NCBI RefSeq assembly: GCF_001182745.1
Contig: NZ_LN868938.1
Location: forward strand, 682,001 to 746,000
DNA from: Nocardia farcinica
Lineage (GTDB): Bacteria; Actinomycetota; Actinomycetes; Mycobacteriales; Mycobacteriaceae
Direction: 5' to 3'
Length of the DNA: 64,000 nucleotides
The translations under genes were made by a program, and so were the position numbers. The notes below the pieces were generated by a model. It was not told where the DNA came from. It worked only from the letters and a program-made list of their open reading frames with translations, and made no database searches. Every line of letters begins with the position of its first letter. The first letter of the stretch is position 1. Of this stretch, positions 17,460 through 26,247 are shown piece by piece.

Positions 17460-18626
17460 ATGCCAACCGCTGTGATCGTCGATGTCGTCCGCACTCCGTC
17501 CGGCAGAGGGAAGCCCGGCGGCGGACTGTCCGGAATCCACCCCGCGACCCTGCTCGCCGGCGTGCTGGCCGAGCTGACGAGGCGAAACGGTCTGGACCCG
17601 GAACTGGTCGACGATGTGGTGACCGGTTGTGTCACCCAGAGTGGGGAGCAGGCTTTCAACATCGGCCGCACCGCCGTGCTGGCCGCCGGATTCCCGGAGT
17701 CGGTCCCGGCGACGACCGTCGACCGGCAGTGCGGATCCAGCCAACAGGCCGTGCATTTCGCCGCCCAGGGGGTCATGGCGGGTGTCTACGACGTCGTGAT
17801 CGCCTGCGGTGTCGAATCGATGAGCCGCGTGCCGATGTTCTCCAACGGACGCGGCGCCGACCCGAATCAGGGCCCGATCACGCACCGGTATCCCGATGGC
17901 ACAGTGCCACAGGGTATTTCCGCGGAGATCCTCGCGGCCCGCTGGAAGCTGGACCGGAACACCCTCGACGAGTTCGCCGCCCGTTCACACCGGCTGGCGG
18001 CTCGGGCGGCGGCGTCCGGTGGCTTCGCCGACGAACTGGTCGCCGCGGGCGGACTCACCGAGGACGAGACGATCCGGCCGTCGACGACGGTCGAGACGCT
18101 GGCCGAGCTGGAACCGGCGTTCGTCGACGAGACCGTGCGCGCGCGGTTCCCCGAGATCGAATGGTCCATCACGCCCGGAAACGCCTCACCGCTGACCGAT
18201 GGTGCCTCGGCGGCACTGATCATGAGTGAGGGGGCGGCCCAGCGGCTCGGCCTGCGCCCGCGGGCCCGATGTCACTCGTTCGCGGTGACCGGCGATGATC
18301 CGCTGCTCATGCTCACCGCCGTGGTGCCCGCGACCCGCAAACTGCTTGCCCGCGCCGGGCTGGCGCTGGACGACATCGACGCCTACGAAGTGAACGAGGC
18401 CTTCGCGCCGGTGCCGCTGATGTGGGCACACGAACTCGGCGCCGACCCGGACCGGCTGAATCCGCGCGGGGGCGCCATCGCCTTGGGGCACCCGCTCGGC
18501 GCGTCCGGCACCCGCATCCTCGCGACCCTGGTCAACCATCTGGAGCAGACCGGTGGTCGCTACGGCTTGATGACGATGTGCGAGGCAGGCGGGCTGGCCA
18601 ACGCCACCCTCATCGAGCGGGCGTGA
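17460..18626 (+). CDS. Acetyl-CoA C-acyltransferase (FadA-type thiolase)
   Basis: A 388-residue classical thiolase: C91 in DRQCGSSQQA, the His of GGAIALGHPLGASG, and the second Cys of MCEAGGLANA near the C-terminus, where CxGG replaces the more common CxGGG. It should cleave a 3-ketoacyl-CoA with CoA in the cytoplasm, or catalyse the reverse condensation. It closes the operon; its stop codon lies inside a terminator-like hairpin. Confidence 0.9.
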   Translation: MPTAVIVDVVRTPSGRGKPGGGLSGIHPATLLAGVLAELTRRNGLDPELVDDVVTGCVTQSGEQAFNIGRTAVLAAGFPESVPATTVDRQCGSSQQAVHFAAQGVMAGVYDVVIACGVESMSRVPMFSNGRGADPNQGPITHRYPDGTVPQGISAEILAARWKLDRNTLDEFAARSHRLAARAAASGGFADELVAAGGLTEDETIRPSTTVETLAELEPAFVDETVRARFPEIEWSITPGNASPLTDGASAALIMSEGAAQRLGLRPRARCHSFAVTGDDPLLMLTAVVPATRKLLARAGLALDDIDAYEVNEAFAPVPLMWAHELGADPDRLNPRGGAIALGHPLGASGTRILATLVNHLEQTGGRYGLMTMCEAGGLANATLIERA

Positions 18627-18649
18627 CCGCCGCGCGGCCACGCCCGCTC
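18615..18649. terminator. Bidirectional hairpin between thiolase and TetR genes
   Basis: Perfect 11-bp arms GAGCGGGCGTG (18615-18625) and CACGCCCGCTC (18639-18649) with a 13-base loop. The left arm includes the end of the thiolase coding sequence, and the right arm ends two bases before the stop of the convergent TetR gene, so it could serve both. Confidence 0.55.
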
Positions 18650-18650
18650 A

Positions 18651-19328
18651 CTAGCGGCCGCTCCGGAGCGCGAATCGATCGCCGGTGAGCGTGGCCGGGT
18701 CGATTCCCACCATCTGCATGATCAGCGTGGCGTACTGGTAGGACAACTCGTCGACACCGAGGCGGCCGTCGGGCCGGAACCAGGAGCCGGCGCTGATGAT
18801 CAGATCGAGGATCATCTTCGCGGCCACCCCCACATCGGCAGGGTCGCCGTTCGGCAGCGCCAGCCGGAACCGCCCCGATTCCAGGCCCCGGACGAGAATC
18901 CGCTCGACCGCGCGCCGGATCTGCCGCTCCCGCTCGAGCATCTGGGCCGGTTCGCTGCCGGGAAGGCGGTGCCGCTCGCGCTGGCTGATGACCGCCTCCT
19001 TGCGCCGGGCGGTGTAGATGCCGGTCAAGGCGCGCGCGACTTCCCACAGCTGTCCCACCGCATCCTCACCGGCGGCGAGCAGAGCGCGCTCGATGCTCTC
19101 CTCGATGACGGCGTGGGTGCGGGTGATCACCGCCGAGAGCAGCGCCTCTTTCGACTCGAAGTGGTTGTAGAACGCCCCGGGGGTGAGCCCGAGCGCCGCC
19201 GTGATCTCCCGGACGCTCGTTTTCGGGTACCCCTCCCGGAAGAACAGATCGACCGCCGCGTCCTCGATCCGTTCCGCCGTGTCACCGCGCGGGTTCACCA
19301 CCCGGCCGGCCGCTGCCCTCAATGCCAT
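18651..19328 (-). CDS. TetR family regulator of the adjacent catabolic locus
   Basis: A 225-residue TetR protein; the HTH occupies about residues 15-60 (ERIEDAAVDLFFREGY ... GLTPGAFYNHFESKEALL), resembling the KstR2/FadR-like group that bind acyl-CoA-type ligands. The ATG at 19328 has AAGG eight bases upstream; a GTG at 19337 is directly abutted by it and is less likely. Its own upstream region carries the GAACGATCATTGAC variant of the element found before the amidohydrolase operon and before the esterase, so it is the best candidate for the regulon repressor. Confidence 0.87.
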   Translation of the reverse strand: MALRAAAGRVVNPRGDTAERIEDAAVDLFFREGYPKTSVREITAALGLTPGAFYNHFESKEALLSAVITRTHAVIEESIERALLAAGEDAVGQLWEVARALTGIYTARRKEAVISQRERHRLPGSEPAQMLERERQIRRAVERILVRGLESGRFRLALPNGDPADVGVAAKMILDLIISAGSWFRPDGRLGVDELSYQYATLIMQMVGIDPATLTGDRFALRSGR

Positions 19329-19346
19329 GCCACCCACCTTAATACA

Positions 19347-19363
19347 GATGAACGATCATTGAC
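19347..19363 (-). promoter_or_regulatory. Candidate autoregulatory operator of the TetR gene
   Basis: GATGAACGATCATTGAC at 19347-19363 matches 15 of 17 positions of TATGAACGACCATTGAC at the other two sites. Its core ATGA-ACGA-TCAT has palindromic outer arms. It lies 19 bp upstream of the TetR ATG (19328). Confidence 0.6.
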
Positions 19364-19524
19364 GATTCCCATGACCGGTGCGCGGGTGTCGTTGCGCCGA
19401 CGCCGCTACTCGTTTCCGCGACAGATTTTCGGCGGGCAAACGCCAAGAGGAGCAAGGGATCAGCCGTGCGAGCCCGCGGCGCGGCCGCGCGGAAGCGTCG
19501 GTGAGCATCATGCCGGTGTTCTAC

Positions 19525-19568
19525 GTATATGAACGACCATTGACATTCGTCGGTGCGCTTTCTACGCT
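19525..19568 (+). promoter_or_regulatory. Esterase promoter with regulon operator
   Basis: A 23-bp element (19525-19547) identical to that before the amidohydrolase operon includes TTGACA (19540-19545). TACGCT (19563-19568) follows after 17 bp, giving a consensus-like sigma70 promoter whose -35 lies inside the operator. The predicted transcript has a leader of about 50 bases with GGAGG at 19616. Confidence 0.7.
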
Positions 19569-19626
19569 CGTATCGAGCCGCCGGATCGCGGCGTCGACTC
19601 GGACAACACCCACGTGGAGGTGCTCA

Positions 19627-20547
19627 ATGGTGAGCAAAGGTGCAGGCGTGCTGCGGGCCACCTATCAATCCCTGGCCGACCGCTCGGCGGCCGCGCCGGA
19701 CATGGATCTCGCGACGATGCGCGATCTGTACGAAGTGCTGCACACGGTGACCCCGGAGCCCGAGGGCGTCACCTACGCCGAGACCGAAGCCGGCGGTACC
19801 CCGGCGATCTGGTGCCTGCCCGTCGACCGCGCCGACGACCGCGTCCTGCTGCACCACCACGGCGGCGGGTTCATGGTGTGCTCGATGTACACCGATCGGA
19901 AGATGGCCGGCCACATCGCCAAGGCCACCGGCACCCGCGCCCTGGTCCTGGACTACCCGCGGGCGCCGGAACACCCGTTCCCCGCGCAACTCGAGTCCTC
20001 GGTCGCGGCCTACCGCTGGCTGCTCGACCAGGGCTACGCCGCCGCCCACATCGCCAGCGTCGGCCACTCTGCCGGCGGCAACCTCTGCACCTCGATGGTC
20101 CTGGCGTCGCGGGACGCGGGCCTGCCGCTGCCCGCGGCGGTGATGCCGATGTCGCCGTGGTACGACATGGCGCTGACCGGAGCAACGCTGGACACACTCG
20201 CGCACCTCGACGCCGTGGTCCAGCGACCGCTGCTGGCCCGGATGCGGGCCGCCTACCTCGGTGATCACTCGCCGACAACCCCGCTCGCCAACCCCCTGCA
20301 CGCCGACCTCGACGGTTTCCCGCCCACCCTCATCTACACCGGTGCCGAGGAGACCCTGGTCAGCGACACCGAACGATTCGCCGAACGCGCTCGTGCCGCC
20401 GGCGTCGACATCCACTACGAGATCGCGTCCGGTATGCAGCACTCGTTCGCCTTCCTCGCCGGCCGCGCACCCGAGGCCGACGACGCCGTCGCGCACATGG
20501 CGGCGTGGCTGCGCCGCCACCTGGGTCTGGCACCTGCCGGCGCCTAG
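19627..20547 (+). CDS. Alpha/beta-hydrolase, HSL-family esterase
   Basis: A 306-residue cytoplasmic carboxylesterase of the hormone-sensitive-lipase family. The oxyanion motif HHHGGGF is near residues 76-82 and the nucleophile S148 lies in GHSAGG; Asp (YTGAEETL region) and His (MQHSFAF) complete the triad. The ATG at 19627 has GGAGG six bases upstream. Its promoter is shared in sequence with the amidohydrolase operon, so it probably hydrolyses an ester intermediate or entry substrate of that pathway. Confidence 0.88.
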   Translation: MVSKGAGVLRATYQSLADRSAAAPDMDLATMRDLYEVLHTVTPEPEGVTYAETEAGGTPAIWCLPVDRADDRVLLHHHGGGFMVCSMYTDRKMAGHIAKATGTRALVLDYPRAPEHPFPAQLESSVAAYRWLLDQGYAAAHIASVGHSAGGNLCTSMVLASRDAGLPLPAAVMPMSPWYDMALTGATLDTLAHLDAVVQRPLLARMRAAYLGDHSPTTPLANPLHADLDGFPPTLIYTGAEETLVSDTERFAERARAAGVDIHYEIASGMQHSFAFLAGRAPEADDAVAHMAAWLRRHLGLAPAGA

Positions 20548-20987
20548 GCCGGCAATCGTCCGCCGATCGGCCGGGCGCACGGGCTCCGCTCCGTGCCGAG
20601 TGGGCGGAGTGATACCCGATCGTGACGGCGCACCACCCCGGTCGGCTCCCGGACGATGCCGGGGCCGACGCGTATGTCCGCATCCGGCTCGGCGGCAGTC
20701 GCCGAAGTGCGGCGACCGCGACAACGGGGCCGGGGGCGGGAGGGCTGGTCAGCGCCGAATCCGTGGGACCGGGCGGGGCCGGGCGTCGCGCGCCGTGATC
20801 TCGGCGTTGCGCCCGCAACGACCCGGTCGCAGTCGATCACGCGGGGTTGCTGATGCATCACTGTTGGATCTTTCCGCAGGCGTCGCGGGCGCGGGCGACG
20901 CAGCATGGACATTCGTCGGCCGATCGATGATGCTCGGACCGAACCAGCCCGTCGGGGACGAATGTCGGGCTCCTGGAAGGGTTTTCA
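20548..20987. other. 440-bp intergenic region without recognised genes
   Basis: GC-rich spacer between the esterase and alkB. The minus-strand frame here (20544-20912) is Arg/Pro rich with no domain and no ribosome binding site, and was not accepted as a gene. No clear promoter for alkB was found. Confidence 0.5.
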
Positions 20988-22163
20988 GTGATGTCGCCGT
21001 GGCATACGGCCAGCGGCACCGATTCGCGCGGTGATCCCAAACGCCACCTGTGGGTTCTGGGGTTGATCGCCCCGGCCAGTGCGTTGCTGCCGTCGCAGCT
21101 GGTGTTGCGGACGGGGTGGGAGGTGTTCTGGTGGGTCGGGCCGATCATCGTGTTGGTGATCATTCCGGTCCTGGATTGGCTGGTGGGGGAGGATGGCACG
21201 AATCCGCGGGATGAGGACTACGAGCTGTTGTCCAACGATCGCTACTACCGGTGGTGTACGTATCTGTTCTTGCCGGTGCAGTTGATCGGGTTGGTGATCG
21301 CGGCGGCGATGTGGGCCGGTGACGAGCTGAGTTTTGTCGACAAGCTGGGGTTGGCGACGACGTTGGGGCTGGTCAGCGGTATCGGTATCAACGCTGCGCA
21401 CGAGCTGGGGCATCGGGTCGAGCATCTGGAGCGGTGGTTGGCCAAGATCGCGTTGGCGCAGTCGGCGTATGGTCATTTCTTCGTCGAGCACAACCGTGGT
21501 CATCATGTGCGGGTGGCCACTCCTGATGATCCGGCCAGTGCGCGGTTGGGTGAGTCGTTGTATGAGTTCCTGCCGCGTAGTGTGGCCGGTGGTTTGCGGT
21601 CGGCGGTGGCGTTGGAGTCCGAGCGGTTGGCGCGTAAGGGTAAGCGGTGGGGGAGCCCGCACAATCACATCCTGCAGGCCTGGTCGATGACGGTGGTGCT
21701 GTTCGGTGGGTTGATGCTGGTCTTCGGCTGGCAGATCCTGGGTTGGTTGGTGTTGCAGGCGGTGATCGGTGCGGCGTTGTTGGAGACGGTCAACTATGTC
21801 GAGCACTACGGGCTGCTGCGGGAGCGTCGCCCCGATGGGCGGTGGGCGCGGTGTTCGCCGCGGGACAGTTGGAACAGTGACCGGCTGGTGACCAACATCT
21901 TCCTGTTCCATCTGCAACGCCACAGCGATCATCACGCAAACCCGGGTCGTCGCTATCAGACGCTGCGCAGCTGTGATGTAGCTCCGCAGTTGCCGGCGGG
22001 GTATGCGAGCATGATCGTCTTCGCCGCGATCCCGCCGCTGTGGCGGGCGGTCATGGATCATCGGGTGCTGGCCCACTACGGCGGTGACATCACCCGCGCC
22101 AACATCGTGCCCCGCAAGCGCGCCAGAATCCTCGCCGCCGACGACAGGCTGACCAGGCGCTGA
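20988..22163 (+). CDS. alkB: Alkane 1-monooxygenase (AlkB)
   Basis: A 391-residue integral membrane di-iron hydroxylase that converts terminal methyl groups of alkanes to alcohols using electrons from rubredoxin. The His boxes are HELGH (138-142), EHNRGHH (167-173) and LQRHSDHH (~322), with the AlkB-specific NYVEHYGL segment between. Several hydrophobic membrane segments precede the first box. GTG 20988 or ATG 20991 could be the start; GGAAGG lies seven or ten bases upstream. No rubredoxin or rubredoxin reductase gene is adjacent, although such genes commonly follow alkB in related bacteria. Codon use has far more TTG and T-ending codons than its neighbours, hinting at separate ancestry. Confidence 0.95.
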   Translation: MMSPWHTASGTDSRGDPKRHLWVLGLIAPASALLPSQLVLRTGWEVFWWVGPIIVLVIIPVLDWLVGEDGTNPRDEDYELLSNDRYYRWCTYLFLPVQLIGLVIAAAMWAGDELSFVDKLGLATTLGLVSGIGINAAHELGHRVEHLERWLAKIALAQSAYGHFFVEHNRGHHVRVATPDDPASARLGESLYEFLPRSVAGGLRSAVALESERLARKGKRWGSPHNHILQAWSMTVVLFGGLMLVFGWQILGWLVLQAVIGAALLETVNYVEHYGLLRERRPDGRWARCSPRDSWNSDRLVTNIFLFHLQRHSDHHANPGRRYQTLRSCDVAPQLPAGYASMIVFAAIPPLWRAVMDHRVLAHYGGDITRANIVPRKRARILAADDRLTRR

Positions 22164-22225
22164 TCCGCCTGGTCCTGGGCTACTCCGCGCCGTCGTGGCA
22201 CTGTCGTTTGCCGTGCCGTCACCGA

Positions 22226-22256
22226 CCGGCCCGGCTGCTGTCCTGCGCCGGGCCGG
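22226..22256. terminator. Hairpin between convergent alkB and 3-hydroxybenzoate hydroxylase genes
   Basis: CCGGCCCGGC (22226-22235) and GCCGGGCCGG (22247-22256) form a perfect 10-bp stem with an 11-base loop in the gap between two convergent genes. There is no U-tract. Confidence 0.5.
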
Positions 22257-22269
22257 GCGAGCGGTGAGG

Positions 22270-23547
22270 TCAGCCGCCGCTGCGGGGTGCGGCCGTGGAC
22301 ACCGCGTCCGCGGCGGTCAATGGGATCTTCTCGAACATCGGCGGCTCGTCGGCGGGGAACAGCGCGGTGGGGCCGTAGAGCCAGTCCACGAACGAGTAGT
22401 CGTGGATGTCGCGGGCGCGCAGCAGGATGTTGCGGCGTTCGCGGTCGATTCCGTCCAGATGCCAGAGTTCGCCCCAGGCGCGGGAGGTGGTGACCACGCG
22501 TCGGCAGTGTTCGGGACGTACCGAGTTGTAGGCGTCCAGGACGGCCGCCCAGTCCAGCGACCCCTGGTCGCGGAGCCGGCGGACGTGTTCGGCCAGTACC
22601 CAGCCGTCTTCGATCGCCATGATCGCGCCCTGCGCCAGGTATTGCAGCGGGGGGTGCGCGGCGTCGCCGAGCAACGCGATCTTCCCGGACACCCAGTTCG
22701 GGATCGGGTCGCGGTCGTACATCCGCCACCATTTGTCGCGCCACAGGAACGGCAGCCCGGCCCGCACAGTCTCGGAGGTGTGCGCGAAGGCCGCGTCCAG
22801 TTCGTCGGGAGTACCCCAGTCAGGCTCTCCCGCAAGCGCTTTCGGTGATTCGAAGACGGCGACCTGGTTGAGTAGTTCGCCGCCGCGCAGGCCGTAGTGC
22901 ACGAAGTGGCACCGCGGCCCGACGTTGACGACGACCTCGCTCAAATCCACCTCGGCCACGCGCGGCTCGGTCATCGGGACGGTGCCTCGGTAGGCGACAT
23001 AGGCCGACGAGACCGGTTCGTCGTCGACGACCAGGGCGCGCGCCGTCGAGTGCAGGCCGTCGGCGGCGATCACCACGTCGGCTTGTTCGCTGTGGCCGTC
23101 GGCGAAGTCGACGCGGGCCCCGGTCGGGGTGTTCCGGTAACGCACCGCCTGCTGCCCGGTGACCAGATCGACGCCCGCGCTCAAGCAGGCCTGCACGAAC
23201 ATACGGTGCAGGTCGCTGCGGTGGATGACGAGATAGGGGTAGCCGTAGCGGTTCGCCAGGTCCCGCAGGTCCAGCCGGGTGAGTTCGGCGCCGTCGACGG
23301 CGTCGCGCATGACCATCGCGTCGGGGACGACGCCGAGCGCGGCGGCCTGGTCGAGCAGGCCGTAGTCGTCGAGGATGCGGGTGCAATTGGGCGCCAGCTG
23401 CAGACCCGCCCCGACCTCGCCGAACTCGGGCGCCTGCTCGAGGACCCGCACGGAGAGGTCTTGGCGGGCCAGTGCGAACGCCGCGGCGAGACCGCCGATC
23501 CCGCCGCCGATGATCAGTACGTCGGGACGAGTGTCCGCGTCGCTCAT
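22270..23547 (-). CDS. 3-hydroxybenzoate 6-hydroxylase (FAD monooxygenase)
   Basis: A 425-residue class A flavoprotein monooxygenase. The FAD motif GGGIGG lies near residues 13-18, the DG-type motif in VVIAADGLHSTAR near 160, and GDAAHPPLQYLAQG near 295. Salicylate-hydroxylase-like enzymes share these features, but the downstream genes for maleylpyruvate isomerase, fumarylpyruvate hydrolase and gentisate dioxygenase point to 3-hydroxybenzoate to gentisate (2,5-dihydroxybenzoate). It is the last gene of the operon, 14 bp after the isomerase. A salicylate 5-hydroxylase-like role would feed the same pathway and cannot be excluded. Confidence 0.87.
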   Translation of the reverse strand: MSDADTRPDVLIIGGGIGGLAAAFALARQDLSVRVLEQAPEFGEVGAGLQLAPNCTRILDDYGLLDQAAALGVVPDAMVMRDAVDGAELTRLDLRDLANRYGYPYLVIHRSDLHRMFVQACLSAGVDLVTGQQAVRYRNTPTGARVDFADGHSEQADVVIAADGLHSTARALVVDDEPVSSAYVAYRGTVPMTEPRVAEVDLSEVVVNVGPRCHFVHYGLRGGELLNQVAVFESPKALAGEPDWGTPDELDAAFAHTSETVRAGLPFLWRDKWWRMYDRDPIPNWVSGKIALLGDAAHPPLQYLAQGAIMAIEDGWVLAEHVRRLRDQGSLDWAAVLDAYNSVRPEHCRRVVTTSRAWGELWHLDGIDRERRNILLRARDIHDYSFVDWLYGPTALFPADEPPMFEKIPLTAADAVSTAAPRSGG

Positions 23548-23561
23548 GACGATCAGTCCTT

Positions 23562-24185
23562 TCAGAGCCAGGGGCCGAGCGGGGGAGCGTCGGCCAGGGT
23601 GTGCGGTCGACCGGCCAGCCAGGCGGCGACCTGGGGTAGCGGTCCGTCGACCCCCGCGACCGCGCCGCGTTTGGCCGAGATGTCCGCCACGAGCGCGCGC
23701 AGGAAATCCGCGGGCAGGTCACCGAATCCGATGTCCAGGGCGAGGTCGACGGAGTGGACCCACACCTCGCGGGCGCGCATCCATGCCGTTTCGGTGGCGG
23801 GTACGGTCCGGCCCTGTGCGGTGACCACCTGCGCGGCCCACTGATCGTCGGTCAGCGCCCGCATGGCGGCGTCCAGGTCGTCGGCGGACCGGCCCAGCCA
23901 GGTGCGGAGTTCGTCGGCGGAGAGTGTCGTGCCGCGTGCGATGCCCGCGGCACGCTCCTCGGGCGAGGCGTACATGGGTGTCGGCGTGCCGGTGGCGGCC
24001 CAGTGCACCAGGTTTCGCAGGGCGTCGGCGTTGGCGGCGACGTGGGCGACCAGATGGCGGCGGTTCCAGCCGGGCAGGTGGGTCGGGGTGTCGAAGTCGG
24101 GGTCGGTGAGCCCGGCGACCGCGTCGGCGAACAGGGTCGTCCCGGCGGTCATCCAGCGGCGGGCGTCGGTGAACGTGCGTGTCAT
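23562..24185 (-). CDS. Mycothiol-dependent maleylpyruvate isomerase
   Basis: A 207-residue DinB-fold protein converting maleylpyruvate to fumarylpyruvate with mycothiol as cofactor. H48, E140 and H144 (LVAHVAAN and REVWVH) match, with a constant offset of four, the zinc ligands H52/E144/H148 known in the Corynebacterium glutamicum enzyme. Its ATG overlaps the stop of the fumarylpyruvate hydrolase gene. The presence of a mycothiol-type isomerase supports an actinobacterial host. Confidence 0.92.
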   Translation of the reverse strand: MTRTFTDARRWMTAGTTLFADAVAGLTDPDFDTPTHLPGWNRRHLVAHVAANADALRNLVHWAATGTPTPMYASPEERAAGIARGTTLSADELRTWLGRSADDLDAAMRALTDDQWAAQVVTAQGRTVPATETAWMRAREVWVHSVDLALDIGFGDLPADFLRALVADISAKRGAVAGVDGPLPQVAAWLAGRPHTLADAPPLGPWL

Positions 24186-25024
24186 GGGGTCGCCACGATG
24201 CGGTTGGTGCAGGCGCCGATGCCGTCGATTTCGGTGACGACCGTTTCGCCGCCGCGCAGGTAGATCTTCGGTTCGCGGGCGTGCCCGACGCCGGCCGGTG
24301 TGCCGGTGGCGATCAGGTCGCCGGGGCGCAGGGTGATGACGGTGGAGATGTAGCGGACCAGGAACACCGGGTCGAACAGCAGGGTGCCGGTGTCGTCGCA
24401 CTGCATCGTCTGCCCGTCCACGGTGGTGCGGACCCGCAGGCTGGGGCGGACGCCGCCCACCTCGTCGGGGGTGACCAGGTAGGGCCCGACCGGTGTGGAG
24501 GAGTCCCAGATCTTGCCCTGGGTCCATTCGATCGTGCGGAACTGCCAGTCCCGCACGGAGATGTCGTTCATGACCGTGAAACCGGCGATCGCGGCGGCGG
24601 CCTGCTGTTCGTCGGCGCGGCGCACCTGCGCGCCGACCACCACCACGAGTTCGACTTCCCAGTCCAGGGCGTCGGTCTCGGCCGGCTTGGCGATGTCGTC
24701 GGCCGCCCCGGTGAGGGTGTCGGCGTATTTCGGGAACAGGGTGGGATACGCCGGGAGTTCGCGGCCCATCTCGGTGATGTGGTTGGTGTAGTTGTGGCCG
24801 ACACAGAGGATCTTCGACGGATTCGGCACGACCGGAGCGAAGTCCGCGCCGTCGAGGGGGTGGGCCGGGCCGGTGGCGCGCTGCGCGACCGATGGCCAGT
24901 CCGGGTCGGCCAGCAGGGCGCCGACGTCGGGTGCCCCGAGCTCGATGAGCCGGTCGCCGTCGAGCCGGACGGCGCGGGTGGCGGGGGTGTCGTCGGTGTC
25001 GAGGCGGATGGTGGCGAGCTTCAT
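24182..25024 (-). CDS. Fumarylpyruvate hydrolase (FAH family)
   Basis: A 280-residue fumarylacetoacetate-hydrolase-fold enzyme. The family signature is present: LCVGHNYTNHITEM, DWEVELVVVVG with metal-binding acidic residues, NDISVRDWQ, and GDLIATGTPAGVG. In this operon it should cleave fumarylpyruvate to fumarate and pyruvate, the last gentisate-pathway step. It starts one base after the dioxygenase stop and overlaps the isomerase start by four bases, so the three are translationally linked. Confidence 0.92.
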   Translation of the reverse strand: MKLATIRLDTDDTPATRAVRLDGDRLIELGAPDVGALLADPDWPSVAQRATGPAHPLDGADFAPVVPNPSKILCVGHNYTNHITEMGRELPAYPTLFPKYADTLTGAADDIAKPAETDALDWEVELVVVVGAQVRRADEQQAAAAIAGFTVMNDISVRDWQFRTIEWTQGKIWDSSTPVGPYLVTPDEVGGVRPSLRVRTTVDGQTMQCDDTGTLLFDPVFLVRYISTVITLRPGDLIATGTPAGVGHAREPKIYLRGGETVVTEIDGIGACTNRIVATP

Positions 25025-25025
25025 G

Positions 25026-26180
25026 TCAGGCGTCCTTGCGGAATCGGTTGAGGCGCAGTGCTTCGAAGATGGGCGCGTCGGTGAATCGGAAGAGGTCGAG
25101 TGCGCCGGAGTCGGAGTCGGTGGTTCCGGCCTCCGACCGCGCGGAGAACGGCTGCCAGGACGGCACCACGAACAGGTCACCCCGGGTGACCGACCAGCTG
25201 CGATCGCCGACGGTGACGGTGCCGGAGCCGTCGAAGACCTGGTAGACGCTCGATCCGGTTTCCCGCACCGGCGCGGTCTCGGCCCCGCGGATCACCCGGT
25301 GGAACTCCGCGCGCACCGTCGGCAGCACGTCGGACCCGTCGACGGGGTTGCTGAAACGCACCGCCGCGTGGCCGGGTTCCACCGTGCCGGTGTGTCCTTC
25401 CTTTTCCAGCGCGAGCTGTTCGGCGAGGGCACGGTCGGTGAATTCCCACTTGTAGGCCAGCAGGGGCGAGCCCGGGCCGGCATGGTCGACACCGATCGGG
25501 CGCAGTCCCGGGTGCGCCCAGAGGCGCTCGGAGCGCGACCGCTCGGGGGCGGCTCGCTCGATATCGGAGATCCGGTCGCGGCCGAACTCGAAGAACTGAG
25601 CGTCGGTCACATATTGGAACGGGATGTCGAGGCCGTCGATCCACGCCATCGGCTCGTCGGCGCGGTTGTGGTGGGCGTGCCAGTGCCAGCCCGCCTGCGG
25701 GAGGAAATCACCGCGGTTCATCGGCACCGGGTCGCCGCCGACCACGGTCCAGACACCCGACCCTTCGACGACGAACCGGAAGGCGTGCTGGCTGTGCCGG
25801 TGTTCGGGAGCGTCCTCCCCGGGCATCAGGTACTGGATGGCCGCCCACAGGGTCGGGGTCGCGAACGGACGCCCGCCCAGGCCGGGGTTGGCCAGTGCGA
25901 TCGCCCGGCGCTCGCCGCCGCGACCGACCGGCACGAGCCGACCGGCCTGTTCGGCGAGGGCCAGCAGTCGCTCCCACTTCCACAGGTGGGCGACCGCGGA
26001 CGAGTGCGGGTGCGGCGGCATCAGATCGCCGATCTCCGTCCACAGGGGGATCAGCAGTTCCCGTTCGAATCCGGCGTACAGGTCGCGCAGCTCGGGCGTG
26101 ATCTCCGGTTGGTCGGGAGCGGCGACGGGGCGCAGCGCGACGGGCGTGGCGGCGTCGGCGGGGGCTGGAGTAGCGCTCAT
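25026..26180 (-). CDS. Gentisate 1,2-dioxygenase
   Basis: A 384-residue bicupin ring-cleavage dioxygenase that opens gentisate to maleylpyruvate with Fe(II). The N-terminal cupin holds the metal motif EHRHSQHAFRFVVEG, with HWHAHHN further on; the C-terminal cupin has VYQVFDGSGTVTVG and lacks a complete metal set, as is usual. Length and layout match the family. First gene of the minus-strand operon, divergent from an IclR regulator across 67 bp. Confidence 0.93.
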   Translation of the reverse strand: MSATPAPADAATPVALRPVAAPDQPEITPELRDLYAGFERELLIPLWTEIGDLMPPHPHSSAVAHLWKWERLLALAEQAGRLVPVGRGGERRAIALANPGLGGRPFATPTLWAAIQYLMPGEDAPEHRHSQHAFRFVVEGSGVWTVVGGDPVPMNRGDFLPQAGWHWHAHHNRADEPMAWIDGLDIPFQYVTDAQFFEFGRDRISDIERAAPERSRSERLWAHPGLRPIGVDHAGPGSPLLAYKWEFTDRALAEQLALEKEGHTGTVEPGHAAVRFSNPVDGSDVLPTVRAEFHRVIRGAETAPVRETGSSVYQVFDGSGTVTVGDRSWSVTRGDLFVVPSWQPFSARSEAGTTDSDSGALDLFRFTDAPIFEALRLNRFRKDA

Positions 26181-26196
26181 GCGGCTATCGTGAGGA

Positions 26197-26235
26197 TGTT
26201 CCGGTGGGGAGAACACACTTTTCTGCTCTACAGAA
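26197..26235. promoter_or_regulatory. Divergent gentisate operon / IclR control region
   Basis: Two inverted repeats occupy the 67-bp gap: TGTTC-N9-GAACA (26197-26215) and TTCTG-CTCTA-CAGAA (26221-26235). The second has the 5-N5-5 geometry of IclR-family operators and is 13 bp from the IclR ATG. It is a good candidate for binding of that regulator, controlling both directions. Confidence 0.6.
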
Positions 26236-26247
26236 GCGAGGTGCACG

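Noticed and set aside
20544..20912. 122-residue minus-strand ORF between esterase and alkB
   Set aside because: Arg/Pro-rich, no ribosome binding site, no domain.
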